A DNA stretch of 33,662 bases from NCBI GenBank assembly GCA_920105805.1, contig CAKKTI010000198.1, positions 3,955-37,616 on the forward strand, given 5' to 3'. This DNA is from Condylostoma magnum. Its lineage: Eukaryota > Ciliophora > Heterotrichea > Heterotrichida > Condylostomatidae. This document shows positions 20,515-32,634 of the stretch, in pieces (position 1 is the first letter of the stretch; every line of letters starts with the position of its first letter). Both the position numbers and the translations under genes were made by a program. The notes beneath the pieces were generated by a model, which saw nothing but the letters and a program-made list of their open reading frames with translations, ran no database searches and was not told the origin of the DNA.

Positions 20515-23500
20515 ATGTTAGCTCTGCTACTCAATCTTCTTCCCACTCTTAGTTTGAAATCATTAGTTCTCATGAACAACGATGATACCCTCTCAACCCT
20601 TTTTCATAAAGAAGCTCATGCTGTATCCTACAGTGAGTGACTTAAAAAACCTACGGATGATTTCCAAGTTGTTTACGTTGCAATAGATAATCACTTGGAG
20701 TCTTACAATGCTTTCCGTCAGATAGATGTAACTGGAAAGATTATCATTGAGCTGGTTCCCACCTATATCAATTTCAAAGACCCTGTAAGAATGAAACCGA
20801 AAAATACTTATGCTCTTCCCACTCTTTAGAAAATTTTAGAAAAATTTTAGGTCGATGGGAAAATTATGATTTTTACCGATGGAAAAACTGAAAATTTAGA
20901 GATTTATTAAGACCTTCGAAGTTAGTTGTTAAGTGGTAATTATGATATATTTGATGTTCATTTGCACCCTTAAGCTGGAATTGATTAACTCAGTCATTTT
21001 GTTACGACTTACATTAAACCTCAAATTTACAAAAAGGTCCTATGTCTGGCAAATAATTAGTATTGTTCTCGGCTCAACTAAGCACTTAAGCAATACAAAT
21101 TAGACAGAAAGGGTTAGTTTTTCTTGGCAATAAACGAGTCTTGTTCTAATATAGACTAAATAGGATCAATTTGTATCCAATAGAAGCTCAGCCTACCCTC
21201 AAATGATAGAAAGACAGCTAGATTTGATCATTTTAGAATTATGGATGAATTAATCAACAGAATAATCTCATAGGAGATATGCAGTGAACTATTTATTGAC
21301 TGCATTAAATCTGAGCTAGTCAACCTTATAGATGAAGAGACCTCTTTAAAAACATTTAACATTTGGAATCTAACTCCTACTGGATGGAAGGTTATAGGAG
21401 AATTCAAGGATGAAGAGTTAGAACTATATGAAGATCCAGTTTTCATAGGAGGAACTTATGAATTACCCAACAACAAGCCATACGAGATAAAAATAACAGG
21501 AAATAAAGATCCATATGAATCTAATGGAGCTAAAGATTAATTTGCTGAACAGATAGGATTAGTTTATGATATAATGATAGATCATTATAACGAATAGGAC
21601 GATATTCTGTAATTCTTCGATCTAAAGATCTAGTACATAGATGGATGTGGAGTATCGAATTCTAGTTATGAAACTTAGCTTAATTGTCTGAAAAACTTTA
21701 ACTCAGATCTTGGAATAGCCTGGGTATATAACTGATGGGTGTATAGTCTACCTACTCTTATTTAGGCTATGAGAGATTTAGATATAGAAGTGCTTTTAAT
21801 CTGTGGATTAGACGGATATGACTGATTAAGTGATAGAAATGAGTATCCACTTTATGCAGGTTTGTTCCCAGATTTTAAGGATTGGTTAAAACTTCCTTTT
21901 TAGATGTTTAAAAAGCTAAATTGAAATCATATAGTATTAGATAATGATTATGTATTAACCTATGAGTATTCACTCTGTTAAAAGTATTCCAAGCAATACG
22001 AAGTTGAAATATAAAGTAAAGATTATAATTTCTCTCAGATAGTTTTAACATCTCCTGAAGAACTAGAAGAAAAGTACTCTGATAAAGTTGATTCATTGGT
22101 TAATCAGAAATCTAGAATCTTATTCTCAGCTGCCTCTTCCTATACAATATACTTTTTACCGAGTGTGTTATATAATAGAGGCTATAAGAATAGATATATT
22201 TATTCAACCTGGATTGTCTTCAATGAAAGCTTTTTCGTACCATAAGGATTTGAGTATTTAAAAGAATTTTATCAAGGATCCATTTCTAATACTTTATAAA
22301 GTTTTCAGCTAGAAGAAGGTCCCTGAATAAAGTAAAAGATAGTAGATAAATATGGTACTGCAACCTATTATCAATGCTATATTGCTAATTCAATTATTAT
22401 TCTAGTAAATAGTATTGATCATGCATTAATGAGGGGACTTGATTATGGGAATCCCTATATTATTCGAGATATTATGAGTGCGATTTCAGTACCCGGATGC
22501 AATGGAAAATTGAGGTTATAATCAAATTATAATTCTCTTTATTAACCCTTCATAGATTACTAAAGCATCATGTATGAAGATCATTAAGTGCTTACAAGAT
22601 GGTTTTATAGATTTTCTACAATAGATTTCAAATTCATCGAATATAAAAATGAAGATTTTGAGCATGTATGGATAACTGGGAGCACTGAAATACCTACAGA
22701 TATAGTTGATACCTCCCATGATTGTCATTACAGGAATGAAGATAAGATTAGTTGGGGATAGATTGTATCTCTTATGTTAATATCTTCATTAATGGGTATA
22801 GCAATCATCATTGTAATTATCAAATTTATCAAGATGGAAAAATAAGAAGTAGATTATATTCAAAGCTAAAAATTATATACATGGTAAGATTTAATGATAT
22901 TGCTAGGAATGTTGGCAGAAACAATTCAATATATATAAGCAAGTGTTAAATACACACATCTTTATCACCCCTTGAAAGCATTTTTAACACTTGCTGCACT
23001 TTAATATAACCAAGATATCAAATTCACTCCTCTAAGCTATCAAATATGCTATATTATGGCTAATTGTGCTATTATGAGTTGGATAGTTTATTACTATCTT
23101 TGCTATCTCTTTTTAATAAAGGGAAAAATGCAATTCTACTATTTAGCTAGATGGGGAGAGACTCTTATTCCATTAGGATGCAATATCCTCTTCTTTCCTA
23201 CCATTAGAATGCTTATATCAACATTTTATTGCTTTGAAGGAGAGTCCAGTGACAAATTGAACTTATAGTATAACTGTAATATCCCATGCTGATAAGAAGA
23301 GCATACTGTCTATTTTTTATTGGGAACAGTTACTTATTTGGCATATATTTTGGTTGCTTTTCATGCAATCTTCAGTCACAATAACTTTTAATTCTATATA
23401 CGGAACCTCTATGCACAATAGAAATTTTTATTAGAAAAGATCATTTTCAAGCTTATTTTTTTAATTTCAACTAGTCTTTTTATAATCAGTTATCAAATTC

Positions 23501-23952
23501 AGCTGATAGTTTGCTCGATATTACTCTCTATGTAGTTTTTTATATGCTCTTATATGATTACATTTAATGATAAAAGAATTAGACTGGTTTAAGCCCTTTT
23601 AACTATGATTGCTGTGCTTATTATTTTAGCAATCTATTTTACATAAGACATTAATGATTAATAAAACTTTATTGGATTGATTGTAGTAGAAGTAACAGGC
23701 ACAATTAATTGTACTGCAATGATTTTGTACATTTTGAAAAGAACAAAGAATATCTTGGTATTTCCTAAAAAAATACAAATTCAATCTTTGTTAAGATACG
23801 CAGTAGGAATACATGGACTGGATATATTTTATAAAGAAAGGGAAGATATTATTAATGAGTAAGCAAGTTTTTATCATGATGTTTACCAATAACAATACGT
23901 TACTAGAAGACGACAAGAAAATAATCCAGAAGAAAGCAAATATATAGTTTAG
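20515..23952 (+). CDS. Large receptor-like protein, ectodomain plus about 8 TM segments
   Basis: A single frame of 1,145 aa. Residues 1-16 (MLALLLNLLPTLSLKS) look like a signal peptide. The next 730 residues are soluble, with Cys and N-x-S/T sites; a stretch near 340-445 (IQYIDGCGVSNSSYE, LGIAWVYNWWVYSLPTLIQA, VLLICGLDGYDW) recalls TIM-barrel glycosidase-like folds but I cannot name one. At about 750 begins the membrane part: IVSLMLISSLMGIAIIIVII, then about seven more helices, with ETLIPLGCNILFFPTIRMLI and a Cys-rich loop (TFYCFEGES...CNIPCWQEEH) typical of a C-terminal module seen on many ciliate surface proteins. TGA encodes Trp several times (SEWLKK, NWWVYS). TAG 23950-23952 is the likely stop. 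The gene is bracketed by the two U4-locus copies. Confidence 0.6.
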
Positions 23953-23969
23953 TTAATGATGTAGTTTTT

Positions 23970-24206
23970 CCCTTAAAATAATTATCAGAAAATTGATATA
24001 AAAAGTACAGAATTGTGTTATGTATAGCTTAGCTGATGCGCGATGTTTGCTGTTTGAAACTACTCCAATTTATGTTAGGCCGAAAGGCCTTTTAATATAA
24101 TACAGGTAGAAGAGTAAAATAGGTTAACTTTCAATAGGAAAAGAACAAGCATCTTAACGAATCCCAAAGTACAAAATATACTGAAATTTAAAAATAAATT
24201 ATATAT
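23970..24206 (+). repeat. Duplicated U4 locus, copy 2 (deleted)
   Basis: This copy begins just after the receptor gene stop (CCCTTAAAATAATTATCAG) and repeats the U4 upstream element, parts of U4 and its 3' flank up to about 24204. It is shorter than copy 1 because of three block differences, each bounded in copy 1 by short direct repeats (AGCYTTGC, CCAAT, TATAACA). Confidence 0.7.
24026..24092 (+). pseudogene. U4 snRNA pseudogene (internally deleted)
   Basis: About 67 nt remain of a 130-nt U4. It keeps GCTGATGCGCGATGTTTGCT, the TTTGAAAC strand, the Sm-like AATTTATG and the 3' hairpin AGGCC-GAAA-GGCCT, here with a GNRA loop. It lacks the first U6-pairing strand, half of the kink-turn stem-loop and the central domain, so it cannot form normal U4/U6. 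The intact upstream element means it might still be transcribed. It is a DNA-level copy because its flanks are shared. Confidence 0.75.
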
Positions 24207-24297
24207 AAGCATAAGTTTATACTATTCAACTACAGCAACCCTAATAAGCCTTCAGTTTCAACACTATCAGCCTCCATCTTTCGATATAATTAATAAC

Positions 24298-25569
<1,272 letters not shown>

Positions 25570-25679
25570 GTTAGTAATTTTCTATATTAAACAGCGCTTA
25601 TGTTGATTTTGTTAAATTTAGTAAAAAGGGGAAATATCCGTTAGTCTGAGAATTTTTGTTAAATTAATTTTATAATAAT
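25570..25679. other. Short spacer after Sir2 gene
   Basis: About 110 AT-rich nt between the likely Sir2 stop and the next possible ATG. An alternative Sir2 stop lies at 25588-25590. Nothing else is recognised. Confidence 0.3.
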
Positions 25680-26305
25680 ATGTCAAATATCTAATTTTGG
25701 GTACAGCTTTATATCAAATTACAACAAGGCTAAAGCAATAACGAGGTTTCTGAATGTGTTTAGGAAACTGGAGAGACTATAAAATCACTCTCTGCTGATC
25801 TAAAAAACGCTTAAAAGCGTTTACAGAGATTGATAAATTAATCAGAACTTACATCTCAATAAATCGATAATATTTCTGATAATATAAGAGCCTATTATAG
25901 AATTGTGTAGTAAAAACGAAGTATATTACTAGTTTACTGTGTGAAACAAATAATAAGGATTATGTATTTATTCCTGGCTAAATTGGAGAATACTCAACAA
26001 TATGTGGAATGGGTGTAAAAGATTTTGTAATTGAGGAATGTGATAATATAGAATGTATAAGAGATGGATTTGGATAATGAAAGCGCTAAAACAAAGAAGC
26101 AACTTGCAAAACTTTTAATAGTGTCGAAAAAGTGCGTTATGCAAGTTTATAGGCTACAAAATATTGGAAAGAATGAGTAAAGTTAGTGCGGTTGAGAGAT
26201 GATGTAATATTGATAATATATTTACTTTGATTTACTTATGTGTTCCTTTTTCATCATTGTTTAATAATTATATTAGAGGTTATTGAGGTAACATCTAAAA
26301 AGTAG
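25680..26305 (+). CDS. Possible small C-terminally anchored membrane protein, frame change inside
   Basis: From ATG 25680 frame one gives a helical, coiled-coil-like stretch (GETIKSLSADLKNAQKRLQR, SELTSQQIDNISDNI). From about 25910 another frame reads better (DYVFIPGQIGEYSTICGMG, FVIEECDNIECIRDGFG), with several TGA Trp codons, and ends in a hydrophobic segment (ILIIYLLWFTYVFLFHHCLI) before TAG TAG at 26303-26308. The shift is 2 mod 3. A 17-nt GT-AG candidate at 25905-25921 or another at 25941-25957 would join them, or two 16-nt introns could. I do not recognise the protein. The frame choice is judged by composition only; a decayed gene is possible. Confidence 0.3.
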
Positions 26306-27272
26306 TAGACTGATTTTACATTATAACTTGGGCAAATTTAGGTCTACAATATCTGGATTATATTTTGGAATTTTATAGTTTTTAATACCACATTAAAAGG
26401 GAAATATTCTATTTTGAAGCCTGTAAATAACAATTAAGTTTATTATTCAAAAAAGGCATAAAAAGTTAAGCATTTTCGCAATACTTTGATTTACTAATTC
26501 TTTTTATTCGAAATAAATTATTTGCCTCTTAAATTTTAAATAAATGAACTACGCATTAAATATGAATTTTAAGCTATATATTAAACAATTCTTATGAAAT
26601 GCTGGAAGTTATGTATGGCAATATCCTACGTCTGAGTATAAAGGTATATTTATTCAAAATTAGATTGTTAAGATGTACTTATTTAATTTTTCATCATCTT
26701 GTACATTTTAAACTTTTTTCTCATTAAATAATCCAGAAAATATTCATGTGGCCAGTTAGTAAATTACTAAACGATTATTCATTATACATATTCTATTACA
26801 CTAGGCCATAATCTACATTTTAGATTAAAAATTTGTTGTATTATGCAATCAGTTTTCGGAAATATAGCAAGCCTTTGCACATAAGTCATATTTATCTTAT
26901 CATAAATCTGATTTAATCAGGACATTATTAAAAACGAAACTTTTATTAAATTATCTAAGCATATTCCTAAATAACTTTGATAACGCGAAAAGATTTAAAT
27001 AATAAGTTATTTATTCTTACCAAAATTAATATCTAAAACAGTTAGCTTTACCAGTATTTAAATTCATTCATTTAATAAAAATTCGCGGTACTTTATTCTA
27101 TGTTTTCAAGACTTATAAAACTTTATAATTTGTTATATTATCATAACATCAAGTACTAATTCTCTATCTAGTATTAAAATCTAATCAATTTACCACAGTT
27201 CTGCAATCATAGAATTTATCTATATTTAGTAAAGACAACGTATATTAAAAAATAGATTAATTTAACTAGTTA
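26306..27272. other. AT-rich region without recognised genes
   Basis: Nearly 1 kb with high A+T and no frame of convincing composition on either strand under the reassigned code. I saw no tRNA, snRNA or repeat of note. It is the longest gene-poor stretch in the window and may hold decayed sequence related to the TPR-like remnant that follows. Confidence 0.4.
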
Positions 27273-27488
27273 TCATTCCAATAGCTTTGGTTGCATGTGC
27301 TTCTTGAGCTTTTAATACTCCTATTGAGCTTCCACATCTAAAGACTCCACTTATTAGTTAAGATTGAGCATACAAGATTGCCCACAGTAAATATCATTTA
27401 CAATTCCTATTTGATTATGATCTTATTTGAAGCACTGGGATAAGCACTTGTAGTAATTAAACATAGCAGTATTCAATTGGCCTAGCAT
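27273..27488 (-). pseudogene. TPR-like fragment
   Basis: From ATG 27488 the minus strand reads MLGQLNTAMFNYYKCLSQCF followed by DHNQIGIVNDIYCGQSC, the pattern of a tetratricopeptide helix pair (G.l..A...Y.kCL......D..GI......G). About 71 codons remain before TGA/TAA at 27270-27275. A single TPR unit is too short for a normal TPR protein, so this is probably a remnant, though a small protein cannot be excluded. Confidence 0.35.
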
Positions 27489-27626
27489 TTTACTTTATTC
27501 GATATTTTTATTTGAAAATATGGTAAATCTTATTAAGCCAATTATATAGATTTGCCAGCATCAAATATGACCCATAATAAACAAAGAATCTATATAATTA
27601 ACAACATTTCAATAAAGATTTACTAA

Positions 27627-28343
27627 CTAAGCTGGAACTGAACTGCCATTACTAGCATAGCTATCATAAAAGAAGCTAACTCTATCCCAATCTATAATCT
27701 TAACCCACTCATCAATATAAGTGCCTCTATTCCAGATATACTCTAAATAATAAGCATGTTCCCAAAGATCAATACCGAATATTGGGTTGCAGTACTTCTC
27801 CTGAGCACTCATCAAAGGATTTTACTGATTAGGAGTGTTCTCAATTCTCAGCTTAAGCTCAGGATCCACACACAGGAAAGTCCAACCAGACCCGAACATT
27901 TGATTAGCTTTAGTCTTAAATTCCTCCAGTAATTAGTCCAGTCCATAAGTCCATTACTCCTTAATCTTGCCTAATAATGCACTGCTAGGCTGGGTTTGGC
28001 ACTCAGGGGAAGTCATTACCTACCAGAATAGATTGTGGTTGTAGAAGCCTCCGGCATGATTCTTAATTTCGTCAAATTAATTCGCAAGACTTAAAAGTTC
28101 AAGCAAACTTAGCTCTTGCAACTCAGGGTTTTACTCTAGGAATGTATTTAGCTTATTAACATAGCCTTAGTGGTGCTTTTCGTAGTGTAGTTTGTTTATT
28201 TGAGGGGTTATTACCGGGGCAAGAAAGTCGTACGGGTAGGGTAGGTCCGATAGGGTAAAGGGGTATTTTTGGTGATTTTCTATAAAGGGTTGTTTGTCAA
28301 TACAGTTTGTTGCTTGCACTAATTAAATCAAAATTCCTAGCAT
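27627..28343 (-). CDS. Superoxide dismutase, Mn-type, with N-terminal leader
   Basis: Predicted 238 aa. It converts superoxide to peroxide and oxygen. Metal ligands are visible: His in LHYEKHHQGYV, His in FYNHNLFW, and Asp and His in DLWEHAYYLEY. The sequence AGGFYNHNLFW with Gly where FeSOD has Gln, and NQQNPL in the later loop where MnSOD places its Gln, point to the Mn-type. An extra N-terminus of about 35 residues (MLGILIQLVQATNC) is hydrophobic; it could be a secretory or organelle leader, which the sequence alone does not settle. Stop is TAG 27627-27629. The start lies 8 nt from that of the divergent TAPT1 gene. Confidence 0.85.
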
Positions 28344-28351
28344 ATTTTTAG

Positions 28352-29428
28352 ATGAGATATACTAAAAGGAATTCTGGTAAGAAAATAGTTTAGAATATTA
28401 ATTGGGAGGAGTATGATTAAATGATTCTTTGGCAGTTAGTGCTTATTGTAAGGAAGGCGGAAAAGATTATTCTACTCAATTTTATGATGTGTTTAAATGC
28501 TTTGCTGTATAATTTAACATTTTCGTTTTTAAAAGCTCTGCTTTTGCATAAGAAGGAAATTATAAGGGTGTTGCTTATAATAGGATCGTGCTTTATACAC
28601 AGTTTAATGCTGAATCCATCTATTATTTTCCATTACTTAAAAGAGCAAGACTACTTAAAGATTACAGCTGCTTATAATTTTCTTACGATTTCAGATGTAT
28701 TGTTAAGAGCTTATGGGAAAAAATGTGTGTTTGTGCTATTCTCGCATAGAAACTGTAGATTTGGGGATTTTGTTGTTAATTTAATATATACAGTAGCTCA
28801 TTCCTCCGTTTTACTACTGCAAATGCTTGTAATAGAAGTAGCTTTATACTCAGGATTCCGTACTTTAATGCTACTAATTGTATCTAGCTCATTTGTGGAG
28901 TTAAAGATCAATGTGCTTAAAAAATTAGACTATTATTTTTTGTAATCTGTGCTTTAAAATGATTCAATAGACAGAATCCAACTAACATAATTCATTTTTA
29001 CTATAATCTTAAAAAATCTTCAATAAAACTCCTATAATCAAATACTGTTCAAACATATGATAATTATTTTCATAATAGCGTATTTAACTGACTGATTAAA
29101 GTACGTAATGATACATTCAATAAATCAAGTGCCATTTATACAATACATACAGATGCTAAATCATAAAGAACTAATACTAAAAGCTTCTTTATGCTAAAAA
29201 AAGGGATATTTCTACGAGAAAAGCTAAAAAGAGTAAAATTGTGTAGACTGATGCAGTTCATTAATGCTTTCAATTCGATTTATTATATTACCGCAAGCCA
29301 GCTTAGCCCTAAGATTCATTATTCCATTTGCCCTACAGTCAACCTCCATCGATATTTTTATGCTTATTTTATGGCTAATAATTTCAAAACTTGGAATTCA
29401 ATCTTTAATCTCTATAATAATAAATTAG
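28352..29428 (+). CDS. TAPT1-family membrane protein
   Basis: Predicted 358 aa with several membrane helices. The order follows TAPT1/Emp65: AEKIILLNFMMCLNALLYNL, then an IIGSCFIHSL helix, TAAYNFLTISDVLLRAYGKK (family 'YNmLEvaDrLfSsfGqd'), LIYTVAHSSVLLLQMLVIEV and MLLIVSSSFVELKINVLKKL (family 'vSNnFvEiKgsVFKKf'). TAPT1 acts in ER/ciliary basal body function in animals, Emp65 in yeast ER protein quality control. TGA encodes Trp in LTDWLKY. ATG 28352 is preferred since it supplies the segment before the first helix; ATG 28421 is the alternative. Stops TAG TAA follow (29426-29431), and the next gene starts almost at once. Confidence 0.75.
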
Positions 29429-29432
29429 TAAA

Positions 29433-31337
29433 ATGTGGAAAGGGAAATTTGAGGAAAAGCTAGACCAAAAACACTACCTTATGGGCAGATTAGAGTGATT
29501 TAAAAGACTGCGACTTATTTTCAGAGAAATAACAGGCAAAGACGAAGATTATGAGACGGAGGATGTCTCTCTGTCAGATTTAATCGACTGTATTGAAAAC
29601 AATATAGATAATTTTGACCTTGTTCCTGGTAATATGTTCGATGGAAAGGGAAGCAATATAGGATTTTCTCCATTAGAAGTAATTGATGCTTTGACTAGGT
29701 TTGAAGGGGAATTTTTGTAATGGAATCATGTAATCGATAGTCTAATTGAGTTAAGTGTAAGGAAAAAGAGAAACTTAGCAGTGAGATCCTAGATACAGAA
29801 AGTGGAGGAGCTTAATGATAGTAGTTTTGTTTAGAATAAAAGTGTTATTTCATCAGAGGAGCAAACTGAGAAAATGGTCAGTCCATAGACTGGATTTAGT
29901 AGAACTCCTTCTGTATTCTCTACACCTAAAGTTACAAGCAGGTAGGAGAATGTGCCAAGGCTTTTGAATAGATCTTTGTCGGATTTTAAGGGTTTTAAAA
30001 AGGAAAATGTTGTATATCCGGACTAGTTTAATACATTGGTCTGCTGTACTACGGATTAAAGGATGACAGAAATTGGCATGTCAAATTTGATTGATTTGAA
30101 CAGCAATATACTTTACCTTAATTTATAAGGCAACCTTATTTCCACTACAGATTGGGACTTTCCAGAGAACCTAATAGTACTCAATCTCAGCTTTAACGAA
30201 ATTAACCAGGTTACATGAAGGAATCTCTTACCTTGTCTGAAATTCCTAAACTTAGCATATAACAATGTATAGAAGATCAATATGCTTGGAAAAATAGAAA
30301 ATATTTAAGAACTAATCATAAACAATAATCAATTTTAAAATTTCAGCAATCTATGCTAATTACAGTACCTTAAGCTCATAGATGCTAGCAATAATTTCAT
30401 ACAGAGTTTAGAAGATATCGCTGGTTTAGCAGTAAGTCCCCAATTGCAAACATTACGCTTAATTGGTAATCAAATAACCAAAAGATTTAACTACTAGTAA
30501 TTCATTCAGTTACTTCTCCCTAAAGTAACATAATTAGACCCAAACAATATACAGGATCATACTTAATTCGAATATGCAATGGAAATAGCATTTGGTTAGC
30601 CTATTTAAAAGCCATCTCCCAGAAAATCATAAGATATAGACAATATACCAGTAGATTAGCTTGCTAGGCCTAGTAAATTCCATAGTTTAAGATAATAAAT
30701 AGTATCCCCAAGCTATAGACCTTACTCTGCCTCAAATTCATATAAAAACACTCTTAGTAACACAGAGGATAGCATACAAGAAGATATGCCAGAGCTCCCT
30801 TCTCCCCATGATCCACCGATTATGATTCAAAAGTCAAATTGAGAACAAATTCTAAAAAATCCTACAAACTTTTCCTAAAAGTCGACAAAAATCAGCTCAA
30901 GCCTTAAAAATAGAACACCAGTTAAAATATATCACTCAACTCCCTAAAAGGAAAGTTAGGTGGAATTAAATACTCCTTTACAGCTGTCAAAACGCCCAGC
31001 ATCAAGCCATGGACTATCTACTCCCTCTTAAAACCTATAGTAAATTCTAGGAAATACCATACAACCTTAGAATTCGAAAGAAAGCTATGAAATGACTATG
31101 AACTTTCTTTCATAAGTAGAAAACAGACTGAAGCAAACTCCTTAGTAGCCTAAAAGTAAAACAATGAATTACAGTTCCCCAAAACCCTCTGATTTTTTAA
31201 TAACACAGGACTCTATAAAATCCTGCAAAACTAGAAAGTAATACGGAAATCCAGCAAGTGTTATGATGATAGGGCCACCTGCGATTAGAACCAGAAGTGA
31301 GAAAAGGAATGTTAAGTTTAATCTTAGACGTAAATAG
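29433..31337 (+). CDS. Leucine-rich-repeat protein
   Basis: A 634-aa frame that begins 1 nt after the TAA following the TAPT1 TAG. Residues 1-125 are charged and helical (LEWFKRLRLIFREITG, Trp from TGA). After a Ser-rich linker, about 205-390 is an LRR block: ILYLNLQGNLISTTDWDFP, LIVLNLSFNEINQVTWRNL, LKFLNLAYNNVQKINMLGK, LKLIDASNNFIQSLEDIAGL, LQTLRLIGNQI, with a cap QLDPNN. This LRR type is common in axonemal and centrosomal proteins. The C-terminal 240 residues are disordered, Ser/Pro/Gln-rich with SPSPR-like sites. Stop TAG 31335-31337 lies 5 nt from the end of the convergent gene. The first third is G-rich, the rest A/C-rich. Confidence 0.65.
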
Positions 31338-31342
31338 TTCTA

Positions 31343-31606
31343 TTATAGTATATTCGTTTTAGTATAGGCTGACATTGGTAAATTGAATATTCAATCCTCT
31401 TGTGAAACTTCTTTTACTATAGAGTTAATTTCCTTCATCATGATCCTTTATTACTCCATTTTCCTTTGACGATTTCTTTAACGGATTATTTCCCTAGTGC
31501 TTTCTATTGTATCTTTAAACTTATCAAATGCTAGGTTGTTGACTGCATATCTTTTTACCTTAGAAACTCTTCTTATTGGTAGTTTTTTAGGAGAAGGAGT
31601 ATTCAT
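31343..31606 (-). CDS. Small basic protein of unknown function
   Basis: The frame encodes 87 aa (MNTPSPKKLPIRRVSKVKRY start), very basic at the N-terminus and then helical (FDKFKDTIESTREIIRQRNR), ending EDWIFNLPMSAYTKTNIL with Trp from TGA. Stops TAA TAG close it (31340-31345). I do not recognise a family. Support comes from its clean composition and from its fit between the LRR gene end and the divergent small gene starting at 31652. Confidence 0.5.
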
Positions 31607-31651
31607 CTTGTATATAAGTTATAATATGGTCTATTTGTAAGTATTTTATAA

Positions 31652-31942
31652 ATGGGGGCAATGTGTACTTGCATCAATAAGTAAAAGAGGAATAGAGTTA
31701 GGACTATCAGTGAAGTTTAAGAAGCGCATGAAGGTGTTGAGCCACAATAACAATCAGATACACTAAATAAAGAATAAACTTAAAAAAAGAGGAAATAAGG
31801 ATTTCATAGATTGACCGTGGATACAGTTGAGCCAGCAGATAACAAGAAAAGATGGTCTGTTTTTTCCAATGAAAGCGAAGATTTTAACATATATAATCCC
31901 GTTTTCTCAAGACAATCAAGCAAGTCTTACTTATCAAATTAA
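31652..31942 (+). CDS. Small protein with MGxxC acylation-type N-terminus
   Basis: 96 aa, starting MGAMCTCINKQKRNRVRT. Gly2 with Cys5 and Cys7 and following basic residues resembles dual N-myristoylation/palmitoylation signals that attach small proteins to membranes, including ciliary ones. The rest is polar and basic with a conserved-looking WSVFSNESEDFNIYNP. Stop TAA 31940-31942. No family is recognised. Start codons of this gene and the minus-strand small gene are 45 nt apart. Confidence 0.5.
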
Positions 31943-32027
31943 TTTATTGATTTATTACTAATTATTAAATTGTTAATGATATAGTGTCTTACATAGATAT
32001 TAAGAATTTGGTAAAACTGCAATAAAA

Positions 32028-32630
32028 ATGGATCAAAAACCACCAATTCCTAACAAAAACATTTTTAAGCAAGATAATTTAAGTGATAGACGAGGCTACT
32101 AATTGATGTTAAATAAACTAAATTGCTATAAGGGCTATTAGATTAAGTAATAGTCAACTCATTTAAGAATCAACAGCTCGTCTCCTAACTCGAGAAGACA
32201 AAGTTTCTAACAAAGCAATTCATATACAGATCGATAAAAGTACCTAACTCCTCATAACCTAGTAAAACCATCAAGCAGTTAATCTCCAAAACAAACTTCC
32301 CCATAATATTTTTCTCCTTAACAAATTTGAAGCTCAAGTAAATACAACTACAATCATAAACAGTTTGTAAGTCCTGCGTACTCCAACAAGTAGATAAAAA
32401 GCACAAAATCACCCTGTGGTATAAGAATAAAAACCAGTAGAGGAAGATTGCAAAAGGAGAGAAGTAATAACCTGACCTCCAAATCATTTGATAATAGTAA
32501 AAGATACTAACCTGCTAAGTTCTACCTAAAAGAGCACAGTCCATCAGCTTTAGATTTTGAAAACGTGAGCAATAAGCCAAAGCAAATTAAAAAGAAAGAA
32601 AGTAACGAAGAACCTTTAACAGGTTGGTAA
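32028..32630 (+). CDS. Ser/basic-rich, probably disordered protein
   Basis: 200 aa from ATG 32028 to TAA 32628-32630. It is rich in Ser, Lys, Arg, Asn and Gln (RINSSSPNSRRQSF, VKPSSSQSPKQTSPQYFSP) with several Ser-Pro sites and no clear fold. Such proteins are common kinase substrates or microtubule-binding proteins in ciliates; this is inference. The stop lies 4 nt from the stop of the convergent kinase gene. Confidence 0.5.
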
Positions 32631-32634
32631 ATTA

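Noticed and set aside
24026-24092. Second functional U4 gene
   Set aside because: It lacks the first U6-pairing strand and part of the kink-turn stem-loop.
32185-32487. 100-codon minus-strand frame
   Set aside because: Antisense to the Ser/basic-rich plus-strand gene; composition is Cys/Phe-rich and unlike other proteins here.
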